Source of the DNA: Sphaerisporangium sp. TRM90804
GTDB taxonomy: Bacteria; Actinomycetota; Actinomycetes; Streptosporangiales; Streptosporangiaceae
Direction: 5' to 3'
Assembly (NCBI RefSeq): GCF_029846175.1
Contig: NZ_JARWAC010000007.1
Location: 434,001-498,000 of the forward strand
DNA length: 64,000 bases
The notes under the pieces are model-generated. The model searched no databases. It had not been told where the DNA came from and saw only the letters and a program-made list of their open reading frames with translations. The translations under genes were made by a program, and so were the position numbers. Positions within the stretch are counted from its first letter, which is position 1. Each line of letters opens with the position of its first letter. This document shows positions 26,762-33,918 of this stretch, piece after piece.

Positions 26762-27262
26762 ATGCGACGGAAGACGACCAGGGCCGCCCAGGTGCTCGCG
26801 GTGGTGTCCTGCTGCGCGGCGGTCACGGCCGGTTCGACGGGGGCGTCCGCCGCCACCCATGGGCCCGGCCCCGTGCGCAGCCACGCCAACCACCAGTGCC
26901 TGGACGCCGACCTGCGTGCCATCGGCGAGAACGGCGCGGGCGCCCAGCTGTGGAAGTGCCACGGCATGAACAACCAGAAGTGGAACTACGACCCCCGCGC
27001 CCGCACGATCCGCAGCAACTACAACGGCCGCTGCCTCGACGCCGACCTCGGCATGATCGGCCGGAACGGCACCAAGGTCCAGCTGTGGGACTGCAACGGC
27101 GGCCACCACCAGAAGTGGATCTACGACGCCATCAGCCACACCGTCTACAACATGCACAACGGCCGCTGCCTGGACGCCGACCTCGGCGGCGTCGGCGGCA
27201 ACGGCGCGAAGGTCCAGTTGTGGGACTGCAACGGCTGGTCCAACCAGAAGTGGACGCTCTGA
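26762..27262 (+). CDS. secreted ricin-type beta-trefoil lectin
   Basis: 166 residues: a signal peptide (about 1-31, ending GASAATH) and one complete ricin-B trefoil. Three homologous repeats each hold a CLDADL block and the Q-x-W signature (NNQKW, HHQKW, SNQKW), with Asn-Gly-rich turns and a Cys pair per repeat. Being a lone lectin domain, it likely binds extracellular carbohydrate with no attached enzyme. The repeats are very alike, suggesting recent internal duplication. Confidence 0.9.
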   Translation: MRRKTTRAAQVLAVVSCCAAVTAGSTGASAATHGPGPVRSHANHQCLDADLRAIGENGAGAQLWKCHGMNNQKWNYDPRARTIRSNYNGRCLDADLGMIGRNGTKVQLWDCNGGHHQKWIYDAISHTVYNMHNGRCLDADLGGVGGNGAKVQLWDCNGWSNQKWTL

Positions 27263-27378
27263 GCGCTCCGCCCGATCCTTCGCACGCGGCCGTCCCGCGG
27301 CCCGCCGGGTGGCCCCCGCAGCATGGGGGCCTGTCACCGGGGTAGAGGGTGCGCGACGAGCAGCATGAGGAGGAAGTC

Positions 27379-27582
27379 GTGAAGAGAATTCTGCAACTGG
27401 TGGTCACGCGCTGGCTGGCCCGCACGCCGTTCGGGCTCGCCGTCATGGGCATCGGATGGCTGGTGATGCGCAAGCGCCGCGCCGCCAAGGCCGGCGGGCG
27501 GGCCGACGTGCTCCGCGAGCCCGGCCGCAAGTCCCGCAATCCGTACGCCTGGCAGGGACCGTCGCCCCGCAACCGGCGATGA
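27379..27582 (+). CDS. small basic membrane protein
   Basis: 67 residues: a single hydrophobic segment (ARTPFGLAVMGIGWLVM) followed by a strongly basic tail. GTG 27379 has a strong AGGAGGAAG site; an upstream GTG at 27349 is possible but would include that site within the gene. No recognised function. Confidence 0.6.
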   Translation: MKRILQLVVTRWLARTPFGLAVMGIGWLVMRKRRAAKAGGRADVLREPGRKSRNPYAWQGPSPRNRR

Positions 27583-27635
27583 CCGCCGCGCCCCGCCGGG
27601 TCTCCGGCGGGGTCGTCCACGGCCGGCTCACCCCT

Positions 27636-27683
27636 GACCCGCCGCCCCCGGACGCCCGTGAGGACGTCCGGGGGCGGCGGGTC
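27636..27683. terminator. perfect 19-bp hairpin, bidirectional terminator
   Basis: The arms at 27636-27654 and 27665-27683 are perfectly complementary over 19 bp (GACCCGCCGCCCCCGGACG on the left) around a 10-base loop. It sits between the convergent small membrane-protein and AI-2E transporter genes and overlaps the transporter stop codon. This is the longest perfect stem seen in the window. Confidence 0.75.
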
Positions 27684-29088
27684 AGATTCGTTCCTGGCGC
27701 GGGAACACGACCTCGCGCCCCAGCATCAGCGCCGCCGCGGCCAGCGGGATGCCCAGCAGCGCGCCCACGATGCCGAGCAGCGCGCCGCCGAGCAGCGCTC
27801 CCAGGATGGTGGCGATCGGCGGCACCGCCAGCGACGACTTGAAAACCCGCGGCGAGATGACGTAGTTCTCGATCTGCTGGTACACGGTGAAGAAGATCAG
27901 GCAGGCGATGCCGACCTCCACCGACGTGAGGAAGCCCACCCCGGTGGCGACGGCGGCGCCGACGATCGCGCCCACCATCGGGATCAGGTCGGTGATGGCA
28001 ACGAAGATCGCCAAGGCGACCGCGTAGGGCACGTCCATGATGGTCAGGAAGATGAACGTCACCACGCCGGCGATCAGCGAGATGATCAGGTTGCCCGCGA
28101 CGTAGCCGCCGATCTGCTGCAGGATCCCGTCGCCGAGCAGCCGCACCCGGTTGCGCCGCGACCGCGGGACGAGCCGGTAGGCCGTCTCCTTGAGCGAGTT
28201 CAGCGACCCGAGGAAGTACAGGGTGAGCACGAGTATGGTGAGGCCGCTGAACAGGGCGCTGATCACGACGCTCGCCACGCCCAGCAGCCCGCCGAACATC
28301 TGCGTCGCCAGGTCGCCGCTGGTGACGTACTGCTGCAGCTTCTCCAGCACCTGGTAGCGCTCGTCGACCGAGCGGATCATCGGGTGGTTCTGCAGCTGCT
28401 GCACGTAGTCGGGGAGCTGCTGGATGAACCCGGTCGTCTGCTCGGTGAGCAGGGGGACGATCGCCAGCCCGAACCCCACGAAGAACACGATGACCGACAG
28501 GAAGACCAGCGTGATCGCCAGGCGGCGTGGAAGGTTGCGGCGCTGCAGAGCCTCCACCGCGGGGTTGAGGCCGATCGCCAGGAACAGCGAGATGACGATC
28601 AGGACCAGCACCGAGCCCGTGGTGGCGATGGCCTGCACCAGCAGCCACGCGGTCAGCACGCCCAGCGCGCCGGTCAGGCCGAACATGAACGGGTTGTCCC
28701 GCAGCGGGCGTCCCGGGCGGCCGAACGGCCGCGCGTGGTCCTTGGGGTCGACCCTGTGGTCGTCGTCCGGTTTGGCGACACCGGCGGCCTGGATGCCGCT
28801 GCGCGGCGCGGGCGGGACGTCGTACCCCGTGCCGGGTACGGCAGGGGCCTCGTCGCGGCCGGGGACGGTGGAGTCGCGCTCGTGCCCGGCCTGTTCGGCC
28901 GGGGTGCGGGCCTCCGGGACGCCGGTGCGGCCGGACGCGCCGGCGTCCTCGGCGGGGGAGGCGCTCGCGGCCTCGGGCCCCGTCCCGTCACCGTCCTCGG
29001 GCGGGGTGTGCGGCGCCTCGCCGCCGGCGGGAAGCGAGGGGAACACGCTGGACAACTCGGCGCGCTCAGATCTGCCAGTGTCGGACAC
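27682..29088 (-). CDS. AI-2E family (DUF20/PerM) membrane transporter
   Basis: 468 residues: a ~110-residue acidic, Pro/Ala-rich cytoplasmic region, then about eight membrane helices with the family blocks LIVISLFLAIGLNPAVEAL, RLAITLVFLSVIVFF and DLIPMVGAIVGAAVATGVG (this last one being the most diagnostic). The family exports small molecules or ions; substrates are known only for a few members, and AI-2 export is not general. GTG 29088 was chosen (VSDTGRSE); a TTG at 29142 would add 18 residues. Confidence 0.85.
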   Translation of the reverse strand: MSDTGRSERAELSSVFPSLPAGGEAPHTPPEDGDGTGPEAASASPAEDAGASGRTGVPEARTPAEQAGHERDSTVPGRDEAPAVPGTGYDVPPAPRSGIQAAGVAKPDDDHRVDPKDHARPFGRPGRPLRDNPFMFGLTGALGVLTAWLLVQAIATTGSVLVLIVISLFLAIGLNPAVEALQRRNLPRRLAITLVFLSVIVFFVGFGLAIVPLLTEQTTGFIQQLPDYVQQLQNHPMIRSVDERYQVLEKLQQYVTSGDLATQMFGGLLGVASVVISALFSGLTILVLTLYFLGSLNSLKETAYRLVPRSRRNRVRLLGDGILQQIGGYVAGNLIISLIAGVVTFIFLTIMDVPYAVALAIFVAITDLIPMVGAIVGAAVATGVGFLTSVEVGIACLIFFTVYQQIENYVISPRVFKSSLAVPPIATILGALLGGALLGIVGALLGIPLAAAALMLGREVVFPRQERI

Positions 29089-29322
29089 GGCACCTGTGCT
29101 GCCCGTCAGCAGCCCGCTTAGTCTCGTTCCCGCCCAGATCAACGCGGGAAAACGGCCGGAGATCCGGTGACGGGTGACGCCGACGCGTCGCGGTCGACGG
29201 GACCGCTTCGGCCGGCGAAGTCGGAGACGAACGGCTCGGCGTCCTCCAGGGGTCGCTGACCGGCTCGGCCGGCGGCGCCGACGGGCCGCACGGGCGCGCG
29301 GCAGTCCTCCGGGCAGCCGGAA

Positions 29323-29358
29323 ACGGCATGTGCCCCCGTCGCCGGGGGCACATGCCGT
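29323..29358 (-). terminator. 16-bp hairpin with tetraloop
   Basis: ACGGCATGTGCCCCCG (29323-29338) pairs perfectly with 29343-29358 around a 4-base loop. Read on the minus strand it is followed by TTTCCGG, so it should terminate the DUF5324-like gene. The remaining gap (29089-29478) shows no gene. Confidence 0.75.
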
Positions 29359-29478
29359 AACAGACGTCCGTCACCGCCAGAGCGGCACGTCTCCGTGAGC
29401 CGAGCACCTCTTCTCGAGGCCGGGTCGGTGCTCGTGACGCGGGTGCGTCCTCGCGGAGGCCGGGCCTCCCTTACACGA

Positions 29479-29979
29479 TCAGTACGTTCTGGGCGAGGTC
29501 TCGTCGGCCTTGGTGCCGGTCTCGCCGGCCCCACCCGTGTTCACGCTGTTCTCCGGCCTGCCGGCGGACCACCTGCTGGCGTCGGCGGCGGAGTCCTTCA
29601 TGGAGTCGGCCCACTGGCGTGCGTTGTTGCGGTACAGCACGACACCCACCGCGCAGGCCGTGAATCCGGCCAGCAGGGCGAACGTCGACCAGCGCCCACG
29701 CCGGTTCACCGTCGGAGAGGGGTCGATCCTCTCGGCGGCCTGGGAGAGGAACGCGCTCACCTTCGGCGCGATCTGCTCCTCGACCGAGTGGGCCGCGCGG
29801 TCGAGCCTGGGTGCGGCCCAGATGCGCGCGTCCTCGATACGGTGTGCCGCGGCCTCTCGGGCGGTGTTCGCCACCGGCCGGACCTGCTCGGCCGTCCGCA
29901 TTGCCTGAGTCCTCACCTGGTCCAACCGTGTCTTGGGCATAAGCATCTTGACGCGGCGTCTCTTGAGTGTCAGGGACAC
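29479..29979 (-). CDS. DUF5324-like single-pass membrane protein
   Basis: 166 residues: long amphipathic helices (AEQVRPVANTAREAAAHRIE), one membrane helix (TFALLAGFTACAVGVVLY) and a hydrophilic C-terminal tail. Similar proteins sit next to ppiA in other actinomycetes, which supports the label. GTG 29979 has GGGGAGG at ideal spacing; it is divergent from ppiA. Function unknown. Confidence 0.7.
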   Translation of the reverse strand: MSLTLKRRRVKMLMPKTRLDQVRTQAMRTAEQVRPVANTAREAAAHRIEDARIWAAPRLDRAAHSVEEQIAPKVSAFLSQAAERIDPSPTVNRRGRWSTFALLAGFTACAVGVVLYRNNARQWADSMKDSAADASRWSAGRPENSVNTGGAGETGTKADETSPRTY

Positions 29980-30144
29980 GATTACCTCCCCTGTCCTTGC
30001 GGCCCCGCTGGCTCACCTTCCCCTGCGAAAGCACCTCAATCCTGACGGTGCGCGGAAGAATGCCAGATAGGCTGGGCGGCTGTAGACCGCTGAAACCACT
30101 ACCGCCACCCGTTGCACGGGTATATCGAAGGGGGCGATCCGCTC

Positions 30145-30678
30145 GTGGCCGAGACTCTGATCGCGAAGCTGCGCACCACTCTTGGAGACATCAAGCTCCG
30201 CCTGTTCCCCGACCACGCGCCGAAGACCGTGCGCAACTTCGTGGAGCTCGCCGAGGGCACCCGTGAGTGGACCCACCCGGAGACCGGGACCAAGTCGACC
30301 GACCGCCTGTACGACGGCACGATCTTCCACCGGGTCATCCAGGGGTTCATGATCCAGGGCGGCGACCCGCTCGGCCAGGGAATCGGCGGGCCGGGTTACG
30401 ACTTCGACGACGAGATCCACCCCGAGCTCTCGTTCAACCGCCCCTACCTGCTCGCCATGGCCAATGCCGGCAAGCGCTTCGGCCGCGGCACGAACGGCTC
30501 CCAGTTCTTCATCACCGTGGTCCCGACCCCGCACCTCAACGGCAACCACACCATCTTCGGCGAGGTCATCGAGGGCGCCGACGTCGTGGACGCCATCGTC
30601 AAGACCCCCACGCGCCAGGAGCGCCCGGTCACCGACGTCGTCCTGCAGGAGGTCGTCATCGAGCGCGTTTCCTCCTGA
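30145..30678 (+). CDS. ppiA: peptidyl-prolyl cis-trans isomerase, cyclophilin type
   Basis: 177-residue cyclophilin that catalyses proline isomerisation. The core has FHRVIQGFMIQGGDP (catalytic Arg, Phe, Gln), MANAGKRFGRGTNGSQFFIT and HTIFGEVIEG, all family residues. No signal peptide, so cytosolic. GTG 30145 (VAETLIAKL) is the start, with AGGGGGCG upstream; earlier frames reach across the ribosome-binding site. Its position upstream of rhomboid and crgA matches the conserved actinobacterial order. Confidence 0.93.
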   Translation: MAETLIAKLRTTLGDIKLRLFPDHAPKTVRNFVELAEGTREWTHPETGTKSTDRLYDGTIFHRVIQGFMIQGGDPLGQGIGGPGYDFDDEIHPELSFNRPYLLAMANAGKRFGRGTNGSQFFITVVPTPHLNGNHTIFGEVIEGADVVDAIVKTPTRQERPVTDVVLQEVVIERVSS

Positions 30679-30760
30679 GCCCGGCGCCCGTGTACGCGGG
30701 GGCGTCAATAGGGTGGCAGTCTGTGTACAGGCGCACAGGCGAAGGGGCCTCTGACAGGCG

Positions 30761-31642
30761 ATGACCACTCAGCCAGACCACCCAGACCCGTCGGGGAACC
30801 CCGGCCACCCGGCCGGGGGATCCGTTCCGACCTGCTACCGGCATCCCGACCGCGAGACCTACGTACGCTGCCAGAGGTGCGAACGGTCCATCTGCCCCGA
30901 CTGCATGAGGTCGGCGTCGGTGGGCCACCAGTGCGACGAGTGCGTGCGCGAGGGCAACAAGACCATCCGCCACGCGCAGGCCCCGTTCGGCGGCCGGCCC
31001 GTGACCACCCCGGTCGTCACGTGGGTGCTGGTCGGGGTCAACGTGGCCGCGTACGCGGCCGAGGTGGCGATGACCGCCCAGGTGCTCAACCGCTTCGCCA
31101 TGTGGGCCGACGGCGTCGCCGCCGGCGAGTGGTGGCGGCTGTTCACCGGCGCGTTCCTGCACGCCCCGCCGCCGTCCTACTGGCACATCCTGTTCAACAT
31201 GTGGGCCCTGTACGCTCTGGGCCCGCAGCTCGAACGACTGCTCGGCTCGCTGCGGTTCGCCACCGTGTACATGCTGTCGGCGCTCGGCGGGTCGGTCGCG
31301 GTCTACCTGTTCGGCAACGAGGCCGTGGGCGCCTCGGGCGCGATCTACGGGCTGTTCGGCGCCATGTTCGTCATCAGCCGCCGCCTCGGGTACGACATGC
31401 GCGGGGTGCTCTGGCTGATCGGCATCAACGTGGTGCTGACCCTCGTGATCCCGGGGATCAGCTGGCAGGGCCACCTCGGCGGCCTGGTGACCGGAGTGCT
31501 GGTGACCGGCCTGTTCGCCTACGCGCCCGAGAAGAACCGCAAGGCGTTCCAGCTCGGCACGGCCGTCACCGTGCTGGTGGTGCTGGCGCTCACCGTGATG
31601 CTCCTGCCGCCGCTCGCCTCACCGCTCGCGGGAGTCGGCTGA
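30761..31642 (+). CDS. rhomboid intramembrane serine protease with N-terminal zinc finger
   Basis: 293 residues. The N-terminal 60 residues form a B-box-like zinc finger (CYRHPDRETYVRCQRCERSI then CPDCM, CDECV). Six or seven membrane helices follow, with catalytic Ser in GASGAIYGLFG, catalytic His in GHLGGLVTG, and the WRLFTGAFLHA plus HILFNMWAL motifs. It cleaves membrane segments of unknown client proteins. Located between ppiA and crgA, as in other actinomycetes. Confidence 0.93.
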   Translation: MTTQPDHPDPSGNPGHPAGGSVPTCYRHPDRETYVRCQRCERSICPDCMRSASVGHQCDECVREGNKTIRHAQAPFGGRPVTTPVVTWVLVGVNVAAYAAEVAMTAQVLNRFAMWADGVAAGEWWRLFTGAFLHAPPPSYWHILFNMWALYALGPQLERLLGSLRFATVYMLSALGGSVAVYLFGNEAVGASGAIYGLFGAMFVISRRLGYDMRGVLWLIGINVVLTLVIPGISWQGHLGGLVTGVLVTGLFAYAPEKNRKAFQLGTAVTVLVVLALTVMLLPPLASPLAGVG

Positions 31643-31656
31643 GCTGCTTCCCCAGG

Positions 31657-31677
31657 GTGTGGATAAAGCTGTGGAAA
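31657..31677 (-). other. two DnaA-box-like 9-mers
   Basis: TGTGGATAA (31657-31665) is the exact complement of the DnaA box TTATCCACA, and TGTGGAAAA (31669-31677) differs by one base. Both face the same way, 12 bases apart, in a 75-base gap between rhomboid and crgA. Two boxes are not an origin; they could titrate DnaA or regulate the flanking cell-division gene. Confidence 0.5.
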
Positions 31678-31680
31678 AAA

Positions 31681-31715
31681 GTCGCCCCGGGGTCGCGTCA
31701 GCGCCTCGGGGCGAC
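31681..31715. terminator. 9-bp hairpin between convergent rhomboid and crgA
   Basis: GTCGCCCCG (31681-31689) pairs with CGGGGCGAC (31707-31715) across a 17-base loop, just before the crgA stop codon. On the plus strand it follows the rhomboid gene. No T tract. Confidence 0.5.
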
Positions 31716-31717
31716 CC

Positions 31718-31963
31718 TCAGCGCCAGCGTGTCGACAGCACCACGCCGAAGATGATGAAGACGAAGCCGACCAGCAGGTTCCAGTTGCCCAGGGCCCCGA
31801 TGCCGGGTGCGCTGGGCGCGATGTAGAACACCGCGATCCACAGGATGCCGATGATCCACGAGGCCACCATCACCGGTGCCAGCCACCGGGGGCTCACCTT
31901 GACCTGCTGCGACTTCTGCGGAGGCGTGTAAACGGCCTTCTTGCGGGTGTTCGACTTGGGCAC
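31718..31963 (-). CDS. crgA: cell-division protein CrgA
   Basis: 81-residue integral membrane protein of the division machinery that interacts with FtsZ and penicillin-binding proteins in actinobacteria. It has a basic N-terminus (VPKSNTRKKAVYTPP) and two membrane helices (WLAPVMVASWIIGILWIAVF and LVGFVFIIFGVVL) with the WNLLVGF block between. GTG 31963 has AGGAG upstream. Its place next to the pknB cluster is as in Streptomyces and Mycobacterium. Confidence 0.92.
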   Translation of the reverse strand: MPKSNTRKKAVYTPPQKSQQVKVSPRWLAPVMVASWIIGILWIAVFYIAPSAPGIGALGNWNLLVGFVFIIFGVVLSTRWR

Positions 31964-32264
31964 GGCAGCTCTCCTGGTGGGGCCCGCGCTGACTGGCGGG
32001 CTCTGACAGCCAGCGTAATCGCTGGCGGACGACGACCGCAGCAAGCCTAGTCGGCCTGATGCCATACGGCCATTCCGCGCGGGCCACGCTCGCGGCCGCA
32101 CGCCCCTTCGGCGCGGGTAAAGGCGGGGTCAAGTCCGGTCTGTCGGCCGTGAAACCCAGCAGGCGCGTGACTAGCCTGGCTCCGCGGGGCGCCGCGTGCG
32201 CGGGCCCCGGGAGGGCCTGGAGAAGGGAGTGCGGCCTCCCCGTCGGGGGCCGCTCGGACGAGCC

Positions 32265-32873
32265 GTGAGAGTGTTGCTGCGGACCTGCGGGGAGCTCTTC
32301 ATCACCGCGGGGCTCGTCATGCTCCTCTTCTGCGGTTACCTGCTGTGGGGCACCGGCTCCTACACCGAGCACCACCAGCGCCTGCTGAAGCGCCGGCTGG
32401 CCGACACCACCAAGCTCGCCAGGCTCGAACTGGGCGGGGCGATCGGGCTGATGCGCATCCCCCGGCTCGGCCGCGACTACGAGTACGCCGTCCTGGAGGG
32501 CGTCACGCCCGACGACCTGCGCAAGGGGCCCGGCCACTACCCGGGCACGGCGATGCCCGGCCGGGTGGGGAACTTCGTGGTCTCCGGCCATCGCACCACC
32601 TACGCCGCCCCCTTCAAGCGCCTCGGCGAGCTGCGCCTCGGCGACGCCATCATCCTGGACGCCCGCGACGCGCGGTACACCTACCGCGTCTCGGAGACGC
32701 GGATCGTCGACCCCTCGGCCATCGAGGTCATCGCGCCCGTGCCCGGCCGTCCCGGCAGGCGGCCGACCGAGGCGATGATCACCCTGACGACGTGCCACCC
32801 GGAGTACTCCGACCGGCAGCGAATGGTCGTCTTCGGCGAGCTGTCCACCAGGCGGGCACGCCATGCGAGCTGA
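32265..32873 (+). CDS. class E sortase
   Basis: 202-residue transpeptidase that would anchor proteins with an LAxTG-type sorting signal to peptidoglycan. An N-terminal membrane helix (LFITAGLVMLLFCGYLLW) precedes the catalytic domain, with His in NFVVSGHRTTY, Cys in TLTTCHPEYS and Arg in SDRQRMVVF. GTG 32265 gives a normal N-terminus, though its ribosome-binding site is weak and upstream GTG codons exist. No obvious substrate with a sorting signal is encoded in the window. Confidence 0.88.
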   Translation: MRVLLRTCGELFITAGLVMLLFCGYLLWGTGSYTEHHQRLLKRRLADTTKLARLELGGAIGLMRIPRLGRDYEYAVLEGVTPDDLRKGPGHYPGTAMPGRVGNFVVSGHRTTYAAPFKRLGELRLGDAIILDARDARYTYRVSETRIVDPSAIEVIAPVPGRPGRRPTEAMITLTTCHPEYSDRQRMVVFGELSTRRARHAS

Positions 32874-32970
32874 CCGCAGCACCCGTGCCGGCCCGCCCCG
32901 CCTCCGCCGAGGGCCGGGCACCGGCGGCGGTCCGGCCGAAGCCGCGACCTTCTGAAGGGAGGTGAACCAC

Positions 32971-33129
32971 GTGTACGGATGGATCTGGCGGCTGCTCCCC
33001 GGCGGCGCCGGCGCCAAGACGGCCGCGACGCTGGCGCTGGTCATCGTGGCGGGCGTCGTACTCTGGTACGTGGTGTTCCCCATGCTTGAGCCGCACGTCC
33101 GCCTCGACAGCGGAACCGTCGGCCGATGA
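32971..33129 (+). CDS. 52-residue membrane peptide coupled to trpG/pabA
   Basis: A small gene starting at GTG 32971 with GGGAGG 9 bases upstream; it encodes a 52-residue protein with an amphipathic start (VYGWIWRLLPGG), one membrane helix (TLALVIVAGVVLWYVVFPM) and a short outer tail. Its TGA overlaps the ATG of the next gene (ATGA). Placement and coupling argue it is real; small proteins occur here in related genomes. Function unknown. Confidence 0.7.
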   Translation: MYGWIWRLLPGGAGAKTAATLALVIVAGVVLWYVVFPMLEPHVRLDSGTVGR

Positions 33130-33698
33130 CCCGCCTGCTGGTCGTGGACAACCACGACAGCTTCGTCCACACGATCGTGCAGTACCTGCGACGGCTGGGC
33201 GCCGAGTGCGACGTCCGGCCGCGCGATGCCCTGTGCCTTGAGGACGCCCACGGGTTCGACGGGGTGGTGATCAGCCCCGGCCCCGGCACCCCCGAGGCCG
33301 CCGGCGTGAGCGTCCCGCTCGTGGGCTGGTGCGCCGAGAACGACGTCCCCCTGCTCGGCGTGTGCCTGGGCCACCAGGCGATCGCGGTCGCCTACGGAGG
33401 CACCGTCGCCCGCGCGCCCGAGCTGATGCACGGCCGCACCAGCGAGGTGCGCCACAACGGCGCGGGGGTGTTCGCCGGGCTTCCCTCTCCGGTCACGATG
33501 ACGCGCTACCACTCGCTGGCCGTCGTGCCCGAGAGCGTCCCCGCGGTCCTGGAGGTCACGGCGGTCACCGCCGCCGGGGTGGTCATGGGGCTCCGGCACA
33601 GGTCCGCCCGGGTCGAGGGAGTCCAGTTCCACCCCGAGTCGGTGCTCTCGCACCACGGCGACGAACTTCTCGCGAACTGGCTCGCCCAGATCGTGTAA
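33126..33698 (+). CDS. trpG: anthranilate/aminodeoxychorismate synthase component II (glutamine amidotransferase)
   Basis: 190-residue class I glutamine amidotransferase that delivers ammonia to a chorismate-using synthase. The catalytic triad is Cys in LGVCLGHQAIA and His/Glu in VQFHPESVLS; the N-terminus LLVVDNHDSFVHT and ISPGPGTPE are typical of TrpG/PabA. These two cannot be told apart by sequence alone, and one protein often serves both synthases. It sits next to pknB as in Mycobacterium (trpG-pknB). No component I gene is near. Confidence 0.9.
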   Translation: MTRLLVVDNHDSFVHTIVQYLRRLGAECDVRPRDALCLEDAHGFDGVVISPGPGTPEAAGVSVPLVGWCAENDVPLLGVCLGHQAIAVAYGGTVARAPELMHGRTSEVRHNGAGVFAGLPSPVTMTRYHSLAVVPESVPAVLEVTAVTAAGVVMGLRHRSARVEGVQFHPESVLSHHGDELLANWLAQIV

Positions 33699-33728
33699 CG
33701 CCGGGGGCCCCGGTGACGACTACTGGGT

Positions 33729-33767
33729 GAGGGTCTCCGCCGTCGCCCCCGAGCGGCGGAGACCCTC
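33729..33767 (+). terminator. 14-bp hairpin after trpG
   Basis: GAGGGTCTCCGCCG (33729-33742) pairs perfectly with CGGCGGAGACCCTC (33754-33767), with an 11-base loop and then TCTTC. It lies 30 bases after the trpG stop codon. Confidence 0.75.
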
Positions 33768-33840
33768 TCTTCATGTCCCGGGCCGCCTCCCGATGTCCTG
33801 AGCCGTCTGGCGATGCCCAGAGCCGCCGGGAGAAGCCGAA

Positions 33841-33910
33841 GACCCGGGCCTGTGGTCACAGACCCGGGTCCTGCGGTGCGCGACGGGCCCCGGGCTCCGT
33901 GGGAGCCCGG
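33841..33910 (-). terminator. tandem hairpins after pknB
   Basis: Two stems lie just beyond the pknB stop: CCGGGCTCC (33890-33898) with GGAGCCCGG (33902-33910), and GACCCGGG (33841-33848) with CCCGGGTC (33863-33870), the latter enclosing a second small stem. They probably end the fhaA-pknB operon. Confidence 0.6.
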
Positions 33911-33918
33911 ATGCCCGG

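Noticed and set aside
31657..31677. Replication origin
   Set aside because: Only two DnaA-box-like sites in 75 bases, with no AT-rich unwinding region, no dnaA or dnaN; kept as a regulatory or titration site only.
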